DNA of 64,000 bases from Deltaproteobacteria bacterium (GTDB lineage Bacteria > Desulfobacterota > Desulfobulbia > Desulfobulbales > Desulfurivibrionaceae). The position numbers and the translations under genes were made by a program. Below, piece by piece: positions 28,116 through 38,546 of the stretch. The notes under the pieces are model-generated. The model was not told where the DNA came from, ran no database searches, and saw only the letters and a list, made by a program, of their open reading frames with translations. Every line of letters starts with the position of its first letter. The stretch's first letter is position 1. Location: assembly GCA_026388735.1 (NCBI GenBank), contig JAPLJG010000003.1:1-64000 (forward strand), written 5' to 3'.

Positions 28116-28714
28116 TGAATACCTCCCACCTTATCAAGAGACAGCTCAACCATCCTGCTCTGATCCGCAGGCTGAATATTCTTTTTGACCAATTCTTCCG
28201 CCAGCAGCACAGCCTGTTCGGCAATCTCACCCTTCAGCCGGGTCTTGGCCAAGGCAAGCTCATGGGCCACCGCCATCTCCGCCTGCCGCTTGATGTCCCC
28301 GGCATTGCGTTCGGCATCGGTAATGATCTTTGCTTTCTCGGCCTCACCCTGCTTGACCGCCTCGGTGATGATGGCGTTCACCTCATCATCGAGCCTGGCG
28401 AGCTTGGCTTCGGCCTCTTTGTACATCTGCTCTGCTTCGGCCTTGCGGGACTCCAGGGCCTCCAGCTGATCCTTGATCCCTTCCCGCCGACTGCTCAAAC
28501 CATCGGCAAAGGGCTTCTTCAGGAAAAACACCAAAATAAAGGCCAGACCGGCGAAATTCGTGGTCCGGTACAAAAGATCCATCCATTTTGCTCTGGGGAT
28601 TCCCGCCTCGTGTCCACCAGCCTCGCCAGAGGCATAGGCAACGGCTACGCACGCCAAGACCATCAATACCGCCCCGGCAACAGTTCCGGTTTTTTTCCAG
28701 TTCATATTTTTCAT
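28112..28714 (-). CDS. atpF: ATP synthase b subunit
   Basis: A 200-residue stalk subunit with two hydrophobic segments near its start (about 10-28, signal-like, and 48-66) and a long charged helix after that. The length is above the usual 156-170 because of the extra N-terminal hydrophobic segment, common in sulfate-reducing relatives. It abuts the b' gene. Confidence 0.9.
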   Translation of the reverse strand: MKNMNWKKTGTVAGAVLMVLACVAVAYASGEAGGHEAGIPRAKWMDLLYRTTNFAGLAFILVFFLKKPFADGLSSRREGIKDQLEALESRKAEAEQMYKEAEAKLARLDDEVNAIITEAVKQGEAEKAKIITDAERNAGDIKRQAEMAVAHELALAKTRLKGEIAEQAVLLAEELVKKNIQPADQSRMVELSLDKVGGIQ

Positions 28715-29140
28715 TTACAGAGCCCTCCCCAAAACCTTGCCCGCCATCTCACTGGCAAAACCAGAGATCTGGCCCTGCAACTCGGTCTGGGCTACGGCAA
28801 ACTGCTTTTCTATTTCGGCAAGCTGACCTGTTTTCTGCAGGTCAACCTCCTTACGAATCCCTGCCAATTTTTCCGTGCTTTCGGCAAGGGCCGCATTTCT
28901 GGCAGTCTCGTACTCTTTTTTGGCCCTGATCCTGGCATCCTTCATTTTTTGACCAAACTCATCTTGCCGCAACACAGCATTCTTCTTGAATTGATCAATG
29001 CCCTCATCAAGGCCAGTGATCTTCTTCTGCCGCTCTTCGATAATCGAACGGATCGGTTTGTACAAGACTGCATTCAAAACGACAATAAGCAAGAGCATAT
29101 TGGCAATCTGAATGAGCATGGTCAGGTCGATGGTAATCAT
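28715..29140 (-). CDS. atpF': ATP synthase b' subunit
   Basis: A 141-residue b-type subunit with one membrane helix (about 6-26, LIQIANMLLLIVVLNAVLY) followed by the KPIRSIIEERQKKI hinge and a charged coiled coil. Together with the next gene it should form a b/b' heterodimer stator. It is first in the operon and is followed directly by atpF. The a and c subunits are not in this window. Confidence 0.88.
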   Translation of the reverse strand: MITIDLTMLIQIANMLLLIVVLNAVLYKPIRSIIEERQKKITGLDEGIDQFKKNAVLRQDEFGQKMKDARIRAKKEYETARNAALAESTEKLAGIRKEVDLQKTGQLAEIEKQFAVAQTELQGQISGFASEMAGKVLGRAL

Positions 29141-29230
29141 TACTGGCCCCCGTTTTTCTTTACAATTTATATATGAAAAATTCTTGGTATGTACGCATGA
29201 AATGAATGCCTGTTCATTAACAATTGAACG

Positions 29231-29259
29231 GTTCTAATCGAATTTTTTTGGCCTGTCAA
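29231..29259 (-). promoter_or_regulatory. Candidate sigma-70 promoter of the ATP synthase operon
   Basis: The minus strand has TTGACA (plus-strand 29254-29259) and TAGAAC (29231-29236) with a 17-base spacer. It lies in the alaS-atp gap and would give a leader of about 85 bases before the b' start. Confidence 0.6.
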
Positions 29260-29343
29260 TACATTTCCCCGCTGCTTTTTCCCCAGTTTTTTTCCTGGGT
29301 ATTTCTACAGAAATAGAACCCAACAGGTAGTTGGTATTAAATG

Positions 29344-32001
29344 TTACGAGGACGCTTTAGCTCCCTGATCGACGATGATGCCAGGCACGGCCGAGAGCGC
29401 CTCGGGCAATTTATCCGCCATGGTCCCCCCGGCTTGGGCCATGTCCGCTCGCCCGCCCCCGCTGCCGCCCACCATGGCAGCCACCTCTTTGACAATCTGA
29501 CCGGCATGGAATCGGGTGTTCAGATCCTTGGTGACCATGGCCAGCAGACTCACCTTTCCTTCAAAGACGCCGCCTAAAACCGCGATTCCGCTGCCCAGCG
29601 CGTCCCGCACCTTATCGCCGACCTCCCGCATGGTTTTCGGCGAATCCATGGCAATCTGGGCGACAACCACCTTCACCCCCCCGATCTCCTGGGCATTGCC
29701 AAGCATCGCGCCAAGATCATTGACGGAAAGATCCGCAGTCAACCGGCTCACCTCCCGCTCCAATTCTTTCTGGCGGGCCATTATTTTTTCAAGCTTTCCG
29801 ACCAGTTCATCAGGAGTAGTCTTGAGCTTGGCGGCAAGCATACCCAACTGCGCCTCAACCTGCTGGAACCGCTCCATGGCGCCAGGGCCGGTTACCGCCT
29901 CGATCCGTCGCACCCCGGCGGCAATGCCGCTTTCGCTCAGGATTTTGAACAGACCGATCTCCCCGGTCCCGCCCACATGGGTACCGCCGCAGAGCTCCTT
30001 GCTGATCTCCCCCACGGAAACAACCCGGACTTTTGTTTCGTATTTCTCGCCGAACAGAGCCGTGGCCCCACCCTTGATGGCCTCCTCCCGATCAAGCACC
30101 GCAGTAGACACCTGGGCATTGGCCCGGATACCTTCGTTGACAATCTTTTCCACCCGGGCAAGCTCCTCGCGGCTGAGCGGGGAAAAATGTGTGAAATCGA
30201 ACCGGAGCCGCTGCGGATTGACCAGGGAGCCAGCCTGCTTGACATGCTCGCCCAACACCTCGCGCAAAGCGGCCTGCAAGAGATGGGTAGCGGTGTGATT
30301 GTTGGCCGTGCGCTGGCGCTGGCCTTCCGCCACCTTGAGCTCAACGGTCTCGCCAAGGGCCAGGCTGCCCTCGGTAACCTCGGCCTGATGGAGGATGAGC
30401 CCATCCCCCACAGCCACGGTATTTTCCACCCTGGCCTTGCCCTGCGGCCCGATGATCATGCCCCGGTCGCCGCTCTGCCCGCCGGACTCGGCATAAAAAG
30501 GAGTTTCCGGGCAGACTAGAGATATCTGCTCTCCGGTGCCCGCCTGCTCAAGGCCAATACCGCCAGCGCTCACCAGGCCGCTGATAGCCCCATGGTGGTG
30601 CCGGGTCTCATAGCCGACAAACCGGGTGCGCAACCCCTTGTCCAATAAGGCGCGAACCCCTGGACCCATTTCGGCCAGCGAGGTGGCTTTCCAGGATTTC
30701 TTGGATTGATTGCGTTGCACCTCCATGGCCGCGTTGAACCCGGCCTCGTCGGCGAGCATGCCTTTTTCGATGGCGATATCCTTGACGATATCCACGGGAA
30801 ACCCGAAGGTGTCATAGAGCTTGAAGATGAACTCCCCTTCCACCACCTTTTGACCGGCCTCCTGCAACCGCTTCATCTCTTGGTGGAGCATGGCCAGACC
30901 ATTGTCCAGGGTTTCCAGGAAGCGCACCTCTTCGTTGTGCACCACCTTGGCCAAAAGCTCCCGTGCCCCATGGAGATGGGGATAGGCCTCGCCCATCTCT
31001 GCGATGACCGCCTCGGTGACCCCAGTCAGGAATGGCTTTTTCAACCCGAGGGAGCGCCCAAACCGGATGGCCCGACGCATGATGCGGCGGAGCACATAGC
31101 CACGCCCCTCGTTGGAGGGCAACACCCCGTCGGCCACCAGAAAGGTGGTGGCCCGGCTGTGGTCGGCGATAACCCGCAGGGCCGTGTTCACCGCAGCATC
31201 CTCACCGTATTTTACCCCGGCGGCACCGGCGATGGCTGCGATGATTCCGGTGAAAAGATCGGAATCGTAGTTGGTGAATTTCCCTTGGGTTACCGCAGCA
31301 ATGCGCTCCAAGCCCATGCCGGTGTCGATGCTCGGCTTGGGCAGCGGGGTCAGGGTGCCGTCCTCGCTCCGATTGAACTGCATGAACACCAGATTCCAGA
31401 TCTCCAGGAAACGGTCGCAATCGCAGCCGAGCTTGCAATCCGGCCTACCGCAGCCTGCCTCCACCCCCTGATCGATATGGATCTCGGAGCAAGGGCCGCA
31501 AGGACCGGTATCGCCCATGGCCCAGAAGTTGTCTTTTTCCCCCATCCGGACAATACGGCCCTGGGGCAAATCCTTGACCTTTTCCCAGAGGCCAAAGGCC
31601 TCGTCGTCATCGTCAAATACCGAGACCCAGAGCTTTTCCGGGGATAGCCCGACCTCCTTGGTAAGAAAATCCCAGGCATAATGGATGGCGTCTTTTTTAA
31701 AATAATCGCCAAAGGAAAAATTGCCGAGCATCTCGAAAAAGGTATGGTGACGTGCGGTGTAGCCGACATTTTCCAGATCATTGTGCTTGCCACCGGCCCG
31801 GACGCAACGCTGGCTGGTCGCCGCCCTGACGTAGCTCCGCTTGTCCTCGCCCATGAAAACCCGCTTGAACTGCACCATCCCGGCATTGACGAACAACAGG
31901 GTCGGATCGTCATGGGGCACCAAGCCTGAACTTTCCACCACAGTATGGCCTTTGTCGGCAAAGTAGGTCAAAAATCGCTTGCGTATGTCGTTTCCGGTCA
32001 T
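29344..32001 (-). CDS. alaS: Alanyl-tRNA synthetase
   Basis: An 885-residue class II synthetase. The catalytic core begins DIRKRFLTYFADKGH with NAGMVQFKRVFMGE. The editing domain carries the HxxxH motif (HTATHLL) and the distal Cys-x-x-x-His (CGGTHV). The C-terminal oligomerisation/DHHA1 part includes the glycine-rich GGSGGGRADMAQAGG. It charges tRNA-Ala and edits Ser and Gly errors. It lies 81 bases after recA, so co-transcription is likely. Confidence 0.98.
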   Translation of the reverse strand: MTGNDIRKRFLTYFADKGHTVVESSGLVPHDDPTLLFVNAGMVQFKRVFMGEDKRSYVRAATSQRCVRAGGKHNDLENVGYTARHHTFFEMLGNFSFGDYFKKDAIHYAWDFLTKEVGLSPEKLWVSVFDDDDEAFGLWEKVKDLPQGRIVRMGEKDNFWAMGDTGPCGPCSEIHIDQGVEAGCGRPDCKLGCDCDRFLEIWNLVFMQFNRSEDGTLTPLPKPSIDTGMGLERIAAVTQGKFTNYDSDLFTGIIAAIAGAAGVKYGEDAAVNTALRVIADHSRATTFLVADGVLPSNEGRGYVLRRIMRRAIRFGRSLGLKKPFLTGVTEAVIAEMGEAYPHLHGARELLAKVVHNEEVRFLETLDNGLAMLHQEMKRLQEAGQKVVEGEFIFKLYDTFGFPVDIVKDIAIEKGMLADEAGFNAAMEVQRNQSKKSWKATSLAEMGPGVRALLDKGLRTRFVGYETRHHHGAISGLVSAGGIGLEQAGTGEQISLVCPETPFYAESGGQSGDRGMIIGPQGKARVENTVAVGDGLILHQAEVTEGSLALGETVELKVAEGQRQRTANNHTATHLLQAALREVLGEHVKQAGSLVNPQRLRFDFTHFSPLSREELARVEKIVNEGIRANAQVSTAVLDREEAIKGGATALFGEKYETKVRVVSVGEISKELCGGTHVGGTGEIGLFKILSESGIAAGVRRIEAVTGPGAMERFQQVEAQLGMLAAKLKTTPDELVGKLEKIMARQKELEREVSRLTADLSVNDLGAMLGNAQEIGGVKVVVAQIAMDSPKTMREVGDKVRDALGSGIAVLGGVFEGKVSLLAMVTKDLNTRFHAGQIVKEVAAMVGGSGGGRADMAQAGGTMADKLPEALSAVPGIIVDQGAKASS

Positions 32002-32082
32002 TGATACATTCCTTCAAATTACAGAAGCGGAACGCCTTCGCGTCCCGCTTCTTAATAAAGATATTTCCCCGCGTAAATCAGA

Positions 32083-33135
32083 TCAGTCAGCGGCTCCAGC
32101 CTTTACCGCACCCTTTGCAACCGGTGCTTTTTCATCCATCAGGGGCAAACCATACCCCAGGCGCACCTTTCTTTCAATATCATCGCACAGCTCCGGATGC
32201 TCCTTCAGGAAGATCTTGGAATTCTCCCTGCCCTGGCCGATGCGCTCACCATTATAGGAGTACCAGGCGCCGCTTTTCTCGACAATATCCTGGGCCGTAG
32301 CCAGGTCAAGCAGATCCCCGACCTTGGAGACGCCTTCTCCATAGATAATGTCGAACTCCGCCTCCTTGAAGGGCGGAGCCATTTTGTTTTTCACCACTTT
32401 GACCTTGGTCCGGTTGCCGACGACCTCCTGCCCGTCTTTAATGGCTTCTTTCCGCCGGATATCGAGACGAAGCGAGCTGTAAAACTTGAGGGCGTTGCCG
32501 CCCGTTGTGGTTTCCGGGCTCCCGAACATGACCCCGATCTTCATCCGGATCTGGTTGATAAAGATGATCGCGGTATTGGTGCGCTTGAGCACCCCGGTGA
32601 GCTTGCGCATGGCCTGGGACATGAGTCGGGCCTGGAGCCCGACATGGGAATCCCCCGCATTGCCGTCGATCTCCGCCTTGGGCACCAGGGCCGCCACCGA
32701 GTCCACGACAATGACATCCACCGCCCCGCTGCGAATAAGAATCTCGGCGATCTCCAAGGCCTGCTCGCCATAGTCGGGCTGGGAGACCAAAAGATCGTCA
32801 ACCTTGACCCCGAGGCGCTCGGCATAGCTGATGTCCAAGGCATGCTCGGCATCGATGAAGGCAGCGCTGCCGCCAGCCTTCTGGGCCTCGGCAATGATAT
32901 GCAGGGCCAGGGTGGTCTTGCCGGAAGATTCCGGCCCGTAGATCTCCGTAATCCTGCCGCGGGCCACGCCGCCGACCCCGGTGGCGATATCGATACTCAG
33001 GCTACCGGTGGAGATGACCGCCACCGCCTCCCGCTCATCGGTGCCGAGGCGCATGATCGATCCCTTGCCGAACTGCTTCTGGATCTGAAAAATTGCGGTA
33101 TCGAGGGTTTTGCTCTTATCTTCGGCAATGGCCAT
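32083..33135 (-). CDS. recA: Recombinase RecA
   Basis: A 350-residue strand-exchange protein with Walker [10 protein letters not shown] at 67-75, the [22 protein letters not shown] core with the L1 and L2 DNA-binding loops, and a usual-length C-terminus. Only 27 bases separate it from cinA, so it probably shares a transcript with cinA. I saw no LexA-type palindrome in that short gap. Confidence 0.98.
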   Translation of the reverse strand: MAIAEDKSKTLDTAIFQIQKQFGKGSIMRLGTDEREAVAVISTGSLSIDIATGVGGVARGRITEIYGPESSGKTTLALHIIAEAQKAGGSAAFIDAEHALDISYAERLGVKVDDLLVSQPDYGEQALEIAEILIRSGAVDVIVVDSVAALVPKAEIDGNAGDSHVGLQARLMSQAMRKLTGVLKRTNTAIIFINQIRMKIGVMFGSPETTTGGNALKFYSSLRLDIRRKEAIKDGQEVVGNRTKVKVVKNKMAPPFKEAEFDIIYGEGVSKVGDLLDLATAQDIVEKSGAWYSYNGERIGQGRENSKIFLKEHPELCDDIERKVRLGYGLPLMDEKAPVAKGAVKAGAAD

Positions 33136-33162
33136 GTTGTATGTCTCCCAATTTAGGATGAA

Positions 33163-34455
33163 TTATAGTCGGTTCGTTTTACACTGTCCGTCCGCCATTA
33201 TCAAGACCAAGCTATCAAGACCAAGCAGGTGGCGGCGCAACAGATCAAGCCCAGCCTGACAAGCCAGGGCCTGCACCTGCCCGCGCTCCCCTGAAAAACG
33301 AAAAAGAAAGGTCTGGGTTTTATCCGGGCTGGCCAAGCCGAAATAAACCGTACCCACCGGCTTGGCCTCCGTGCCGCCGCTGGGTCCGGCAATGCCGGTA
33401 ACGGCAAGGGCATAATCGACCGGGGTCACTCGTCGCATCCCTTCGGCCATGGCCCTGGCACAGTCCGCACTGACCGCGCCGGACCGCAGGAGGATCTCCC
33501 GGTTGACTCCAAGCAGACGCTCCTTCAGGGCATCGCTATAGGCCACCACCCCTCCGACAAAATAGGCGGAACTCCCGGCTATCTTGGTCAGGGCGTGGGC
33601 GATGCGTCCGCCGGTGCAGGATTCCGCCACCGCCACCGTCTGGCCACGGTCGGCAAGCAGGCTTCCCACCACGCTCTCCAGGGTCTCCGCCCCGGACCCG
33701 TAGCAGCAATCGCCGAGGAAGTCCGTCACCTGCCCGTCATATTTTGCAAAAACCGCCTCGGCCTCCTGGCTGGAGGCCCCGGTGATAGTCAAGCTGACAT
33801 GCACCTCGGGAAACACAGGATAATAGCCGATCCGAACCCGAGGATCACGGCCCTCCAGATGGGCAAGCTTACGATTGATCTCGGACTCGGCCAAGCCCAC
33901 CACCTTGTACACCTTCTGGCGCACCTGGCGGACCTCCTCACCTTCCCAGACAGCCAGCCGGGTGATCACCGTTTCCAGAAGCAGATCCTTCATCTCCTGG
34001 GGCACGCCTGGGAGAAAAAAGATGGGCTTGCCATCTTGTACCAGAAAATACCCAGCCATCTTTGCTTCCGTGTTCAGGGCATGGGCGCCCGCTGGCAACC
34101 AGGCCAGTTTTTCAAGGGAGATATGCTGGCCGGCCAGCATATTCTGGTCATGGGCCTGGATTTTCTTGAGTATTTCCGGATAAAAGGTTGCAGGGCGGGC
34201 AAGAGCTGAAGAAACAGCGGCATTGGTCAAATCGTCGGTGGTCGGACCGAGGCCCCCGGTGACAATAACAAAATCAGCCCGCCGCAAAGCCCGTTGCAGG
34301 GTGCGGCCAATGACCTCCGGATCATCCCCGATGGTGGTCATGGCCAGAATCTCGTGGCCTGCGGCAAACAGATGACTAGCGGCAAAGTAGCTGGTGGTGT
34401 TCAGCACACTCCCGGAGGTAAGCTCATCGCCGATGGCAATTATTTCCCCAATCAT
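33163..34455 (-). CDS. cinA: CinA-family protein
   Basis: A 430-residue two-domain protein. The N-terminal MoCF/COG1058 domain starts GEIIAIGDELTSGSVLNT and includes VTGGLGPTTDDLT. The C-terminal CinA domain carries VAVAESCTGGRIAHALT and ALAVTGIAGPSGGT, the nicotinamide-mononucleotide amidohydrolase signature. The family recycles pyridine nucleotides (NMN deamidation, ADP-ribose hydrolysis) and is co-transcribed with recA in several bacteria, as seems the case here. Confidence 0.93.
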   Translation of the reverse strand: MIGEIIAIGDELTSGSVLNTTSYFAASHLFAAGHEILAMTTIGDDPEVIGRTLQRALRRADFVIVTGGLGPTTDDLTNAAVSSALARPATFYPEILKKIQAHDQNMLAGQHISLEKLAWLPAGAHALNTEAKMAGYFLVQDGKPIFFLPGVPQEMKDLLLETVITRLAVWEGEEVRQVRQKVYKVVGLAESEINRKLAHLEGRDPRVRIGYYPVFPEVHVSLTITGASSQEAEAVFAKYDGQVTDFLGDCCYGSGAETLESVVGSLLADRGQTVAVAESCTGGRIAHALTKIAGSSAYFVGGVVAYSDALKERLLGVNREILLRSGAVSADCARAMAEGMRRVTPVDYALAVTGIAGPSGGTEAKPVGTVYFGLASPDKTQTFLFRFSGERGQVQALACQAGLDLLRRHLLGLDSLVLIMADGQCKTNRL

Positions 34456-34504
34456 AACAATGCATCACATGATAATGTTTGTTTCCCTACAGGGCAAGAA
34501 ATCA

Positions 34505-35830
34505 TCACTCGACAACCCTGCCCAGCACCCCATCTGCGGTAAGCTCTTCGAGCCGCACCGTGACCAGCTGATTTGTCAGGGCGGAGTCCCCCTCAAAGGA
34601 GACCGGGATATAGTTGCCGGTATAGCCCCGCAACAAGCACCCCTTCTTGCGTCTTTCCACCAAAATCTGCCGGGTGTTGCCCAGATGCTTACGGTAAAAG
34701 TCAGTCCGTTTTTTATGATCCAAATCCCTGAGAAGCGCAACTCTTTCCTCTTTGTCCGCCTTGGGCACCTGATCAGCCATGCTGGCGGCCGGGGTTCCCG
34801 GCCTTCGCGAATAGGGGAACACATGGAGATAGCTCACCGGCAGCGACTCGATCAGGCTGTAGGTATTGCGAAAAGCGGCCTCGTCCTCGCCAGGAAACCC
34901 GACCAGCACATCCACGCCGATGGCCACATCGGGCAGGCAGGCCACACTCTCCTCCACGACCTTGGCAAAGGTGGCGGCGGGATAGCGGCGGTTCATCTTC
35001 TGCAAAATCCGATCATCACCGCTCTGCAAGGGAATATGCAAGTAGGGCATGATTGCTGACGATTCGGCCATGAGGCCCAGAAGCTCGGCCGTGATCTCGG
35101 TCGGCTCAAGGGAGCTCAAGCGGTAACGCACAGGCAGGTTTCGAGCTAAAAGCAGGGCCAACATTTCGCGCAGATTGCTCTTGGCCGCAAAATCCTGGCC
35201 ATACTGGCCCAGATGGATGCCGGTGAGCACCTGTTCCTTGTATCCTTGCGCGGCAAAGATCTCGGCCTGGGCCACCACCTTGTCCGGGGCAAGGCTCCGG
35301 CTGCGCCCCCGGGCATAGGGCACGATGCAGTAGGAACAAAAGCTGTTGCAGCCGTCCTGCACCTTGAGATAGGCCCTGGTCCTCCCCGTCCCGAAACTGG
35401 TGACGGTGAGAGGGCAGATCTCCTGTTGCCCGGCGATATTGCCCAGGTGCATTTCCAGATCGCAGTGCCGATCGGCCAGAGCCACATCCACCAGGCGGTG
35501 TTTGCAGCCGTTGCCCACGATGCAGATGGGGCTGTCGGCGATCTCGAGGATATCCTCGGCGGCGATCTGGGCATAGCAACCGGTCACGATCAGCCGGGCC
35601 TCGGGGTTGGCGCGCAAGGCCTGGCGGATCAACTGGCGCGACTGGGCGCCAGCCCTGGCCGTCACCGCGCAGGTATTGATGATGTAAATATCTGCCGGAT
35701 GGGAAAAAGGGACCAGCTCCACCTCCCGCTCTGCAAGCTCCGAAAGGAAGGCGGCAGACTCAAACTGGTTGACCTTGCAGCCGAGGGTGGTAACGGCGAT
35801 TTTTCTTTTTTGCTGACCCGTGATATTCAT
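34505..35830 (-). CDS. mtaB: tRNA t6A37 methylthiotransferase MtaB
   Basis: A 441-residue radical-SAM enzyme of the MiaB/MtaB/RimO family. The N-terminal UPF0004 domain has TTLGCKVNQFES and a second and third cysteine (NTCAVT, TGCYAQ). The radical-SAM motif is CNSFCSYC, followed by PYARGRSRS. A TRAM-like segment ends the protein. The GCKVN start is characteristic of MtaB, which methylthiolates t6A37 in tRNAs reading ANN codons. Confidence 0.93.
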   Translation of the reverse strand: MNITGQQKRKIAVTTLGCKVNQFESAAFLSELAEREVELVPFSHPADIYIINTCAVTARAGAQSRQLIRQALRANPEARLIVTGCYAQIAAEDILEIADSPICIVGNGCKHRLVDVALADRHCDLEMHLGNIAGQQEICPLTVTSFGTGRTRAYLKVQDGCNSFCSYCIVPYARGRSRSLAPDKVVAQAEIFAAQGYKEQVLTGIHLGQYGQDFAAKSNLREMLALLLARNLPVRYRLSSLEPTEITAELLGLMAESSAIMPYLHIPLQSGDDRILQKMNRRYPAATFAKVVEESVACLPDVAIGVDVLVGFPGEDEAAFRNTYSLIESLPVSYLHVFPYSRRPGTPAASMADQVPKADKEERVALLRDLDHKKRTDFYRKHLGNTRQILVERRKKGCLLRGYTGNYIPVSFEGDSALTNQLVTVRLEELTADGVLGRVVE

Positions 35831-35887
35831 GCCTGTGCCATACTGTTTTTGCTACGGAGTTGCAACAACACGCCCGGCCTGACATTC

Positions 35888-37324
35888 CTAAAAAACATCG
35901 ATAATCTTCAGGCTGTTGGTGGTTCCTGCCACCCCCAGCAGGGTGCCGGAGGTGATCACCAACCGCCGCGTTCCGGGTCGGAGCAGGCCGGCGTCCTTGA
36001 TCCGCTTGGCCAATTCGAAGTCCGTGATGGCAACGGACGGCACCTCCAGAGGAAAGACCCCGGAGGAAAGGGCAAGAATGTTGCGGACCGTGGGATTGTC
36101 GGTGATCGCCACGATCCAGGGCCGCGGTCGCAGCCGGGCGATGCGTCGGGCCGTGGTCCCGGTGGCCGTTGGGGTTATGGCCAGGTCCACGGTGCGGTTC
36201 TCCAGAACATCGCAGGCAGCGCTGCTGACCAGATCATCGATGCTGTCTTCGGAGCGGATCGCCGCCCGGACCTCCAGGGCAATGGCTCCGCTCTTGACCA
36301 AGCGCCGTTCGGTCTGACGGGCAATTTTTTTGGCAATGCGGACCACCGCCACCGGATCATGGCCAATGGCGGTCTCCTCGGAAAACATGATGGCATCGGC
36401 GCCATCGAGGATAGCATTGGCCACATCGGTTACCTCGGCCCGGGTGGGTCGGGCGTTGTCCACCATGGACAACATCATCTGGGTGGCGACGATCACCGGC
36501 TTTGCCGCCATGTTGGCCCGATGGATGATATCCTTCTGAAGGCCTGGAATTTCTTCGATGGGCAGCTCGATACCGAGATCGCCCCGAGCCACCATCACCG
36601 CATCGGACACCGCCAGAATCCCGTCAAGATGGGCCACGGCCTGCCGCCGCTCGATCTTGGCCAGGAGGCAGGGACGGTACTTCCCACTTTGTGGCAACAA
36701 AGCGCGGGCGGCCAGCATATCCTCCGGGCCACCGACAAAGGAGATGCAGATCACATCCGCCTTGTTTTTGACAGCAAAGGCGATGCCGCGCTTATCCGCA
36801 TCGGTCAGCACCCCGGATGGCGCGGTATAGCCAGGGATATTGACCCCCTTGTTGGAACGAACAACCCCGGCCACCATGGCTTCGGTTTCGACGATCTCTC
36901 CCTGGATGGACTTGACCTTGAACTGCATCATGCCATCGCCGATAAAGATGATCGAACCTGGCCGCAGCCCTTGGGCCAGACCGGAAATTTCATGGGGCAA
37001 AAAAATGCCCGGCCCCGGACGGGAAACCCCTTCCGGGACAAAACGCACCTTTGCGCCCCTTCGCACGGTGATCGGTTTGGGCACCTTGCCCAACCGCATC
37101 TTCGGCCCAGGCAGATCGACGACAATTGCTACCGGTCGGCCCATTTCCGCACTGATTTTCCGCAGACTGGCGACAACCCCGGCATGTTCCTCATGATCTC
37201 CATGGGAAAGATTCAGGCGAAAACCATCGACCCCGGCAGCCATCAGGCGACGTTGCACGGAAGCCGAAAAGGAGGCCGGCCCGATGGTGGCCACGATCTT
37301 GGTCTTGGAGACGAATGGGTTCAT
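35888..37324 (-). CDS. pyk: Pyruvate kinase
   Basis: A 478-residue glycolytic enzyme making pyruvate and ATP from phosphoenolpyruvate and ADP. It has the KTKIVATIGPAS start, the LNLSHGDHEEH and KIERRQAVAHLDGIL segments, VMVARGDLGIE and the substrate-lysine/Mg region, and NARPTRAEVTDVANAILDG. The SHG motif is preceded by LNL instead of the usual INF. The ATG at 37324 with AGGAG before it is preferred to an upstream start at 37366. Confidence 0.95.
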   Translation of the reverse strand: MNPFVSKTKIVATIGPASFSASVQRRLMAAGVDGFRLNLSHGDHEEHAGVVASLRKISAEMGRPVAIVVDLPGPKMRLGKVPKPITVRRGAKVRFVPEGVSRPGPGIFLPHEISGLAQGLRPGSIIFIGDGMMQFKVKSIQGEIVETEAMVAGVVRSNKGVNIPGYTAPSGVLTDADKRGIAFAVKNKADVICISFVGGPEDMLAARALLPQSGKYRPCLLAKIERRQAVAHLDGILAVSDAVMVARGDLGIELPIEEIPGLQKDIIHRANMAAKPVIVATQMMLSMVDNARPTRAEVTDVANAILDGADAIMFSEETAIGHDPVAVVRIAKKIARQTERRLVKSGAIALEVRAAIRSEDSIDDLVSSAACDVLENRTVDLAITPTATGTTARRIARLRPRPWIVAITDNPTVRNILALSSGVFPLEVPSVAITDFELAKRIKDAGLLRPGTRRLVITSGTLLGVAGTTNSLKIIDVF

Positions 37325-37406
37325 AATGCTCCTCAGCGGTTTCCGGGGGATCAGTGATGTTTGCAAGCCTCAGGGGCAAGGGCTGGACAAACGCGGCATC
37401 ACGACC

Positions 37407-37436
37407 AGTGTATCGTTTTTCCGCTACATCTGCCAA
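37407..37436 (-). promoter_or_regulatory. Candidate promoter upstream of pyk
   Basis: The minus strand has TTGGCA (plus-strand 37431-37436), an 18-base spacer and TACACT (37407-37412). The fit is moderate. It lies in the 125-base gap between mnmA and pyk. Confidence 0.35.
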
Positions 37437-37449
37437 ACACAAATTCACG

Positions 37450-38517
37450 TTATTTGCCGATCTCGCCGCAACCGAGAACCACTTCGCCCTCATAAAAAAC
37501 CGCAAACTGCCCCGGGGTCACCGCCCGCTGGGGCTGGGAAAAGGTCAGCCGCACCCCGCCATCGTGCTCGGCAATCTCTGCCTCACAGGCTGGATGCCGG
37601 GAACGAATTTTCACCTCACACACCAGCGGCAAGGCCGGGGCCTGGCCGCTCAACCAATGCACGGCGGGCAACCGCACCTCCTGCTGCCAAAGATCCACGT
37701 CCTTGCCGACCACCACCACATCCCGCTCCGGATCAAGCCCCACCACATACCAGGGGGTGGCATCCGGCAAGCCCAGGCCCCGGCGCTGGCCAATGGTATA
37801 CTGATGGATGCCTGCATGTCGGCCAAGCACATCGCCTTGCAAACTCAGCATAGGGCCGGACCGCTCTTGCCCCGGAGAATGGGCGGCTAAGAAATCCCCC
37901 ACCGATTGGTCCTTAAGAAAACAGATATCCTGGCTCTCCGCCGTCTGGCCAAAGGCCAGACCAAGCTCGGCGGCAAGCCCGTAAACCTCCTCTTTCCGCA
38001 AGCCGCCCAGGGGAAAACAAAGCCGCGCCAACTGTGCCTGGGTGAGCATCCCAAGGAAATAGGACTGGTCTTTTTTGGGATCAACGCCTTTGAGCAGGCG
38101 GTATCCGGTGGTCTCATCTCCGCTGATCCGGGCATAATGGCCGGTGGCAAGCAGCTCCGCCCCAAGGGTCTCCCGCGCCTCATCCAGCAGACGACCGCAC
38201 TTGATGGTCCGGTTGCAGACCACGCAGGGGTTGGGGGTTTTTCCGGCAAAATAGCTGACGCAGAAATAGTCCACCACCTCACGCCAAAAAGCCTCGGACA
38301 GATCCACCACGGTCAGGGGAATCTTCAAGAAATCGGCCACCGCCCGAACCCGGTTCTCCTGTTCTGCCAGATCGGGCTGGGCCAGGGCCATGAAAACCCC
38401 CTGCACCCGCGCGCCCTGTCGTTGCAACAAGGCAGCGACCACCGAGGAATCAACGCCGCCGCTCATGGCGACAGCAATCTTTTTTTGGTGTATAGTCGTG
38501 TCGAAACGTTCTGCCAT
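37450..38517 (-). CDS. mnmA: tRNA-specific 2-thiouridylase MnmA
   Basis: A 355-residue PP-loop enzyme that thiolates U34 of tRNA-Lys, -Glu and -Gln. The PP-loop SGGVDSSV lies near the start. The catalytic cysteines appear in NPCVVCNRTIKCG and SQDICFLKD. The ATG at 38517 is chosen because GGGGA lies 6 bases upstream; a GTG at 38532 is the alternative. It is divergent from the U32 gene with only about 30 bases between the starts, so promoters must overlap coding sequence. Confidence 0.95.
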   Translation of the reverse strand: MAERFDTTIHQKKIAVAMSGGVDSSVVAALLQRQGARVQGVFMALAQPDLAEQENRVRAVADFLKIPLTVVDLSEAFWREVVDYFCVSYFAGKTPNPCVVCNRTIKCGRLLDEARETLGAELLATGHYARISGDETTGYRLLKGVDPKKDQSYFLGMLTQAQLARLCFPLGGLRKEEVYGLAAELGLAFGQTAESQDICFLKDQSVGDFLAAHSPGQERSGPMLSLQGDVLGRHAGIHQYTIGQRRGLGLPDATPWYVVGLDPERDVVVVGKDVDLWQQEVRLPAVHWLSGQAPALPLVCEVKIRSRHPACEAEIAEHDGGVRLTFSQPQRAVTPGQFAVFYEGEVVLGCGEIGK

Positions 38518-38546
38518 CCGAATCCCCAGCACGAAAAGGCTTGTTG

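Noticed and set aside
35213-37357. Plus-strand open frame of 714 codons across mtaB and pyk
   Set aside because: Antisense to two clear conserved genes. The protein is rich in His, Gly and Asp as expected for a shadow of high-GC coding sequence.
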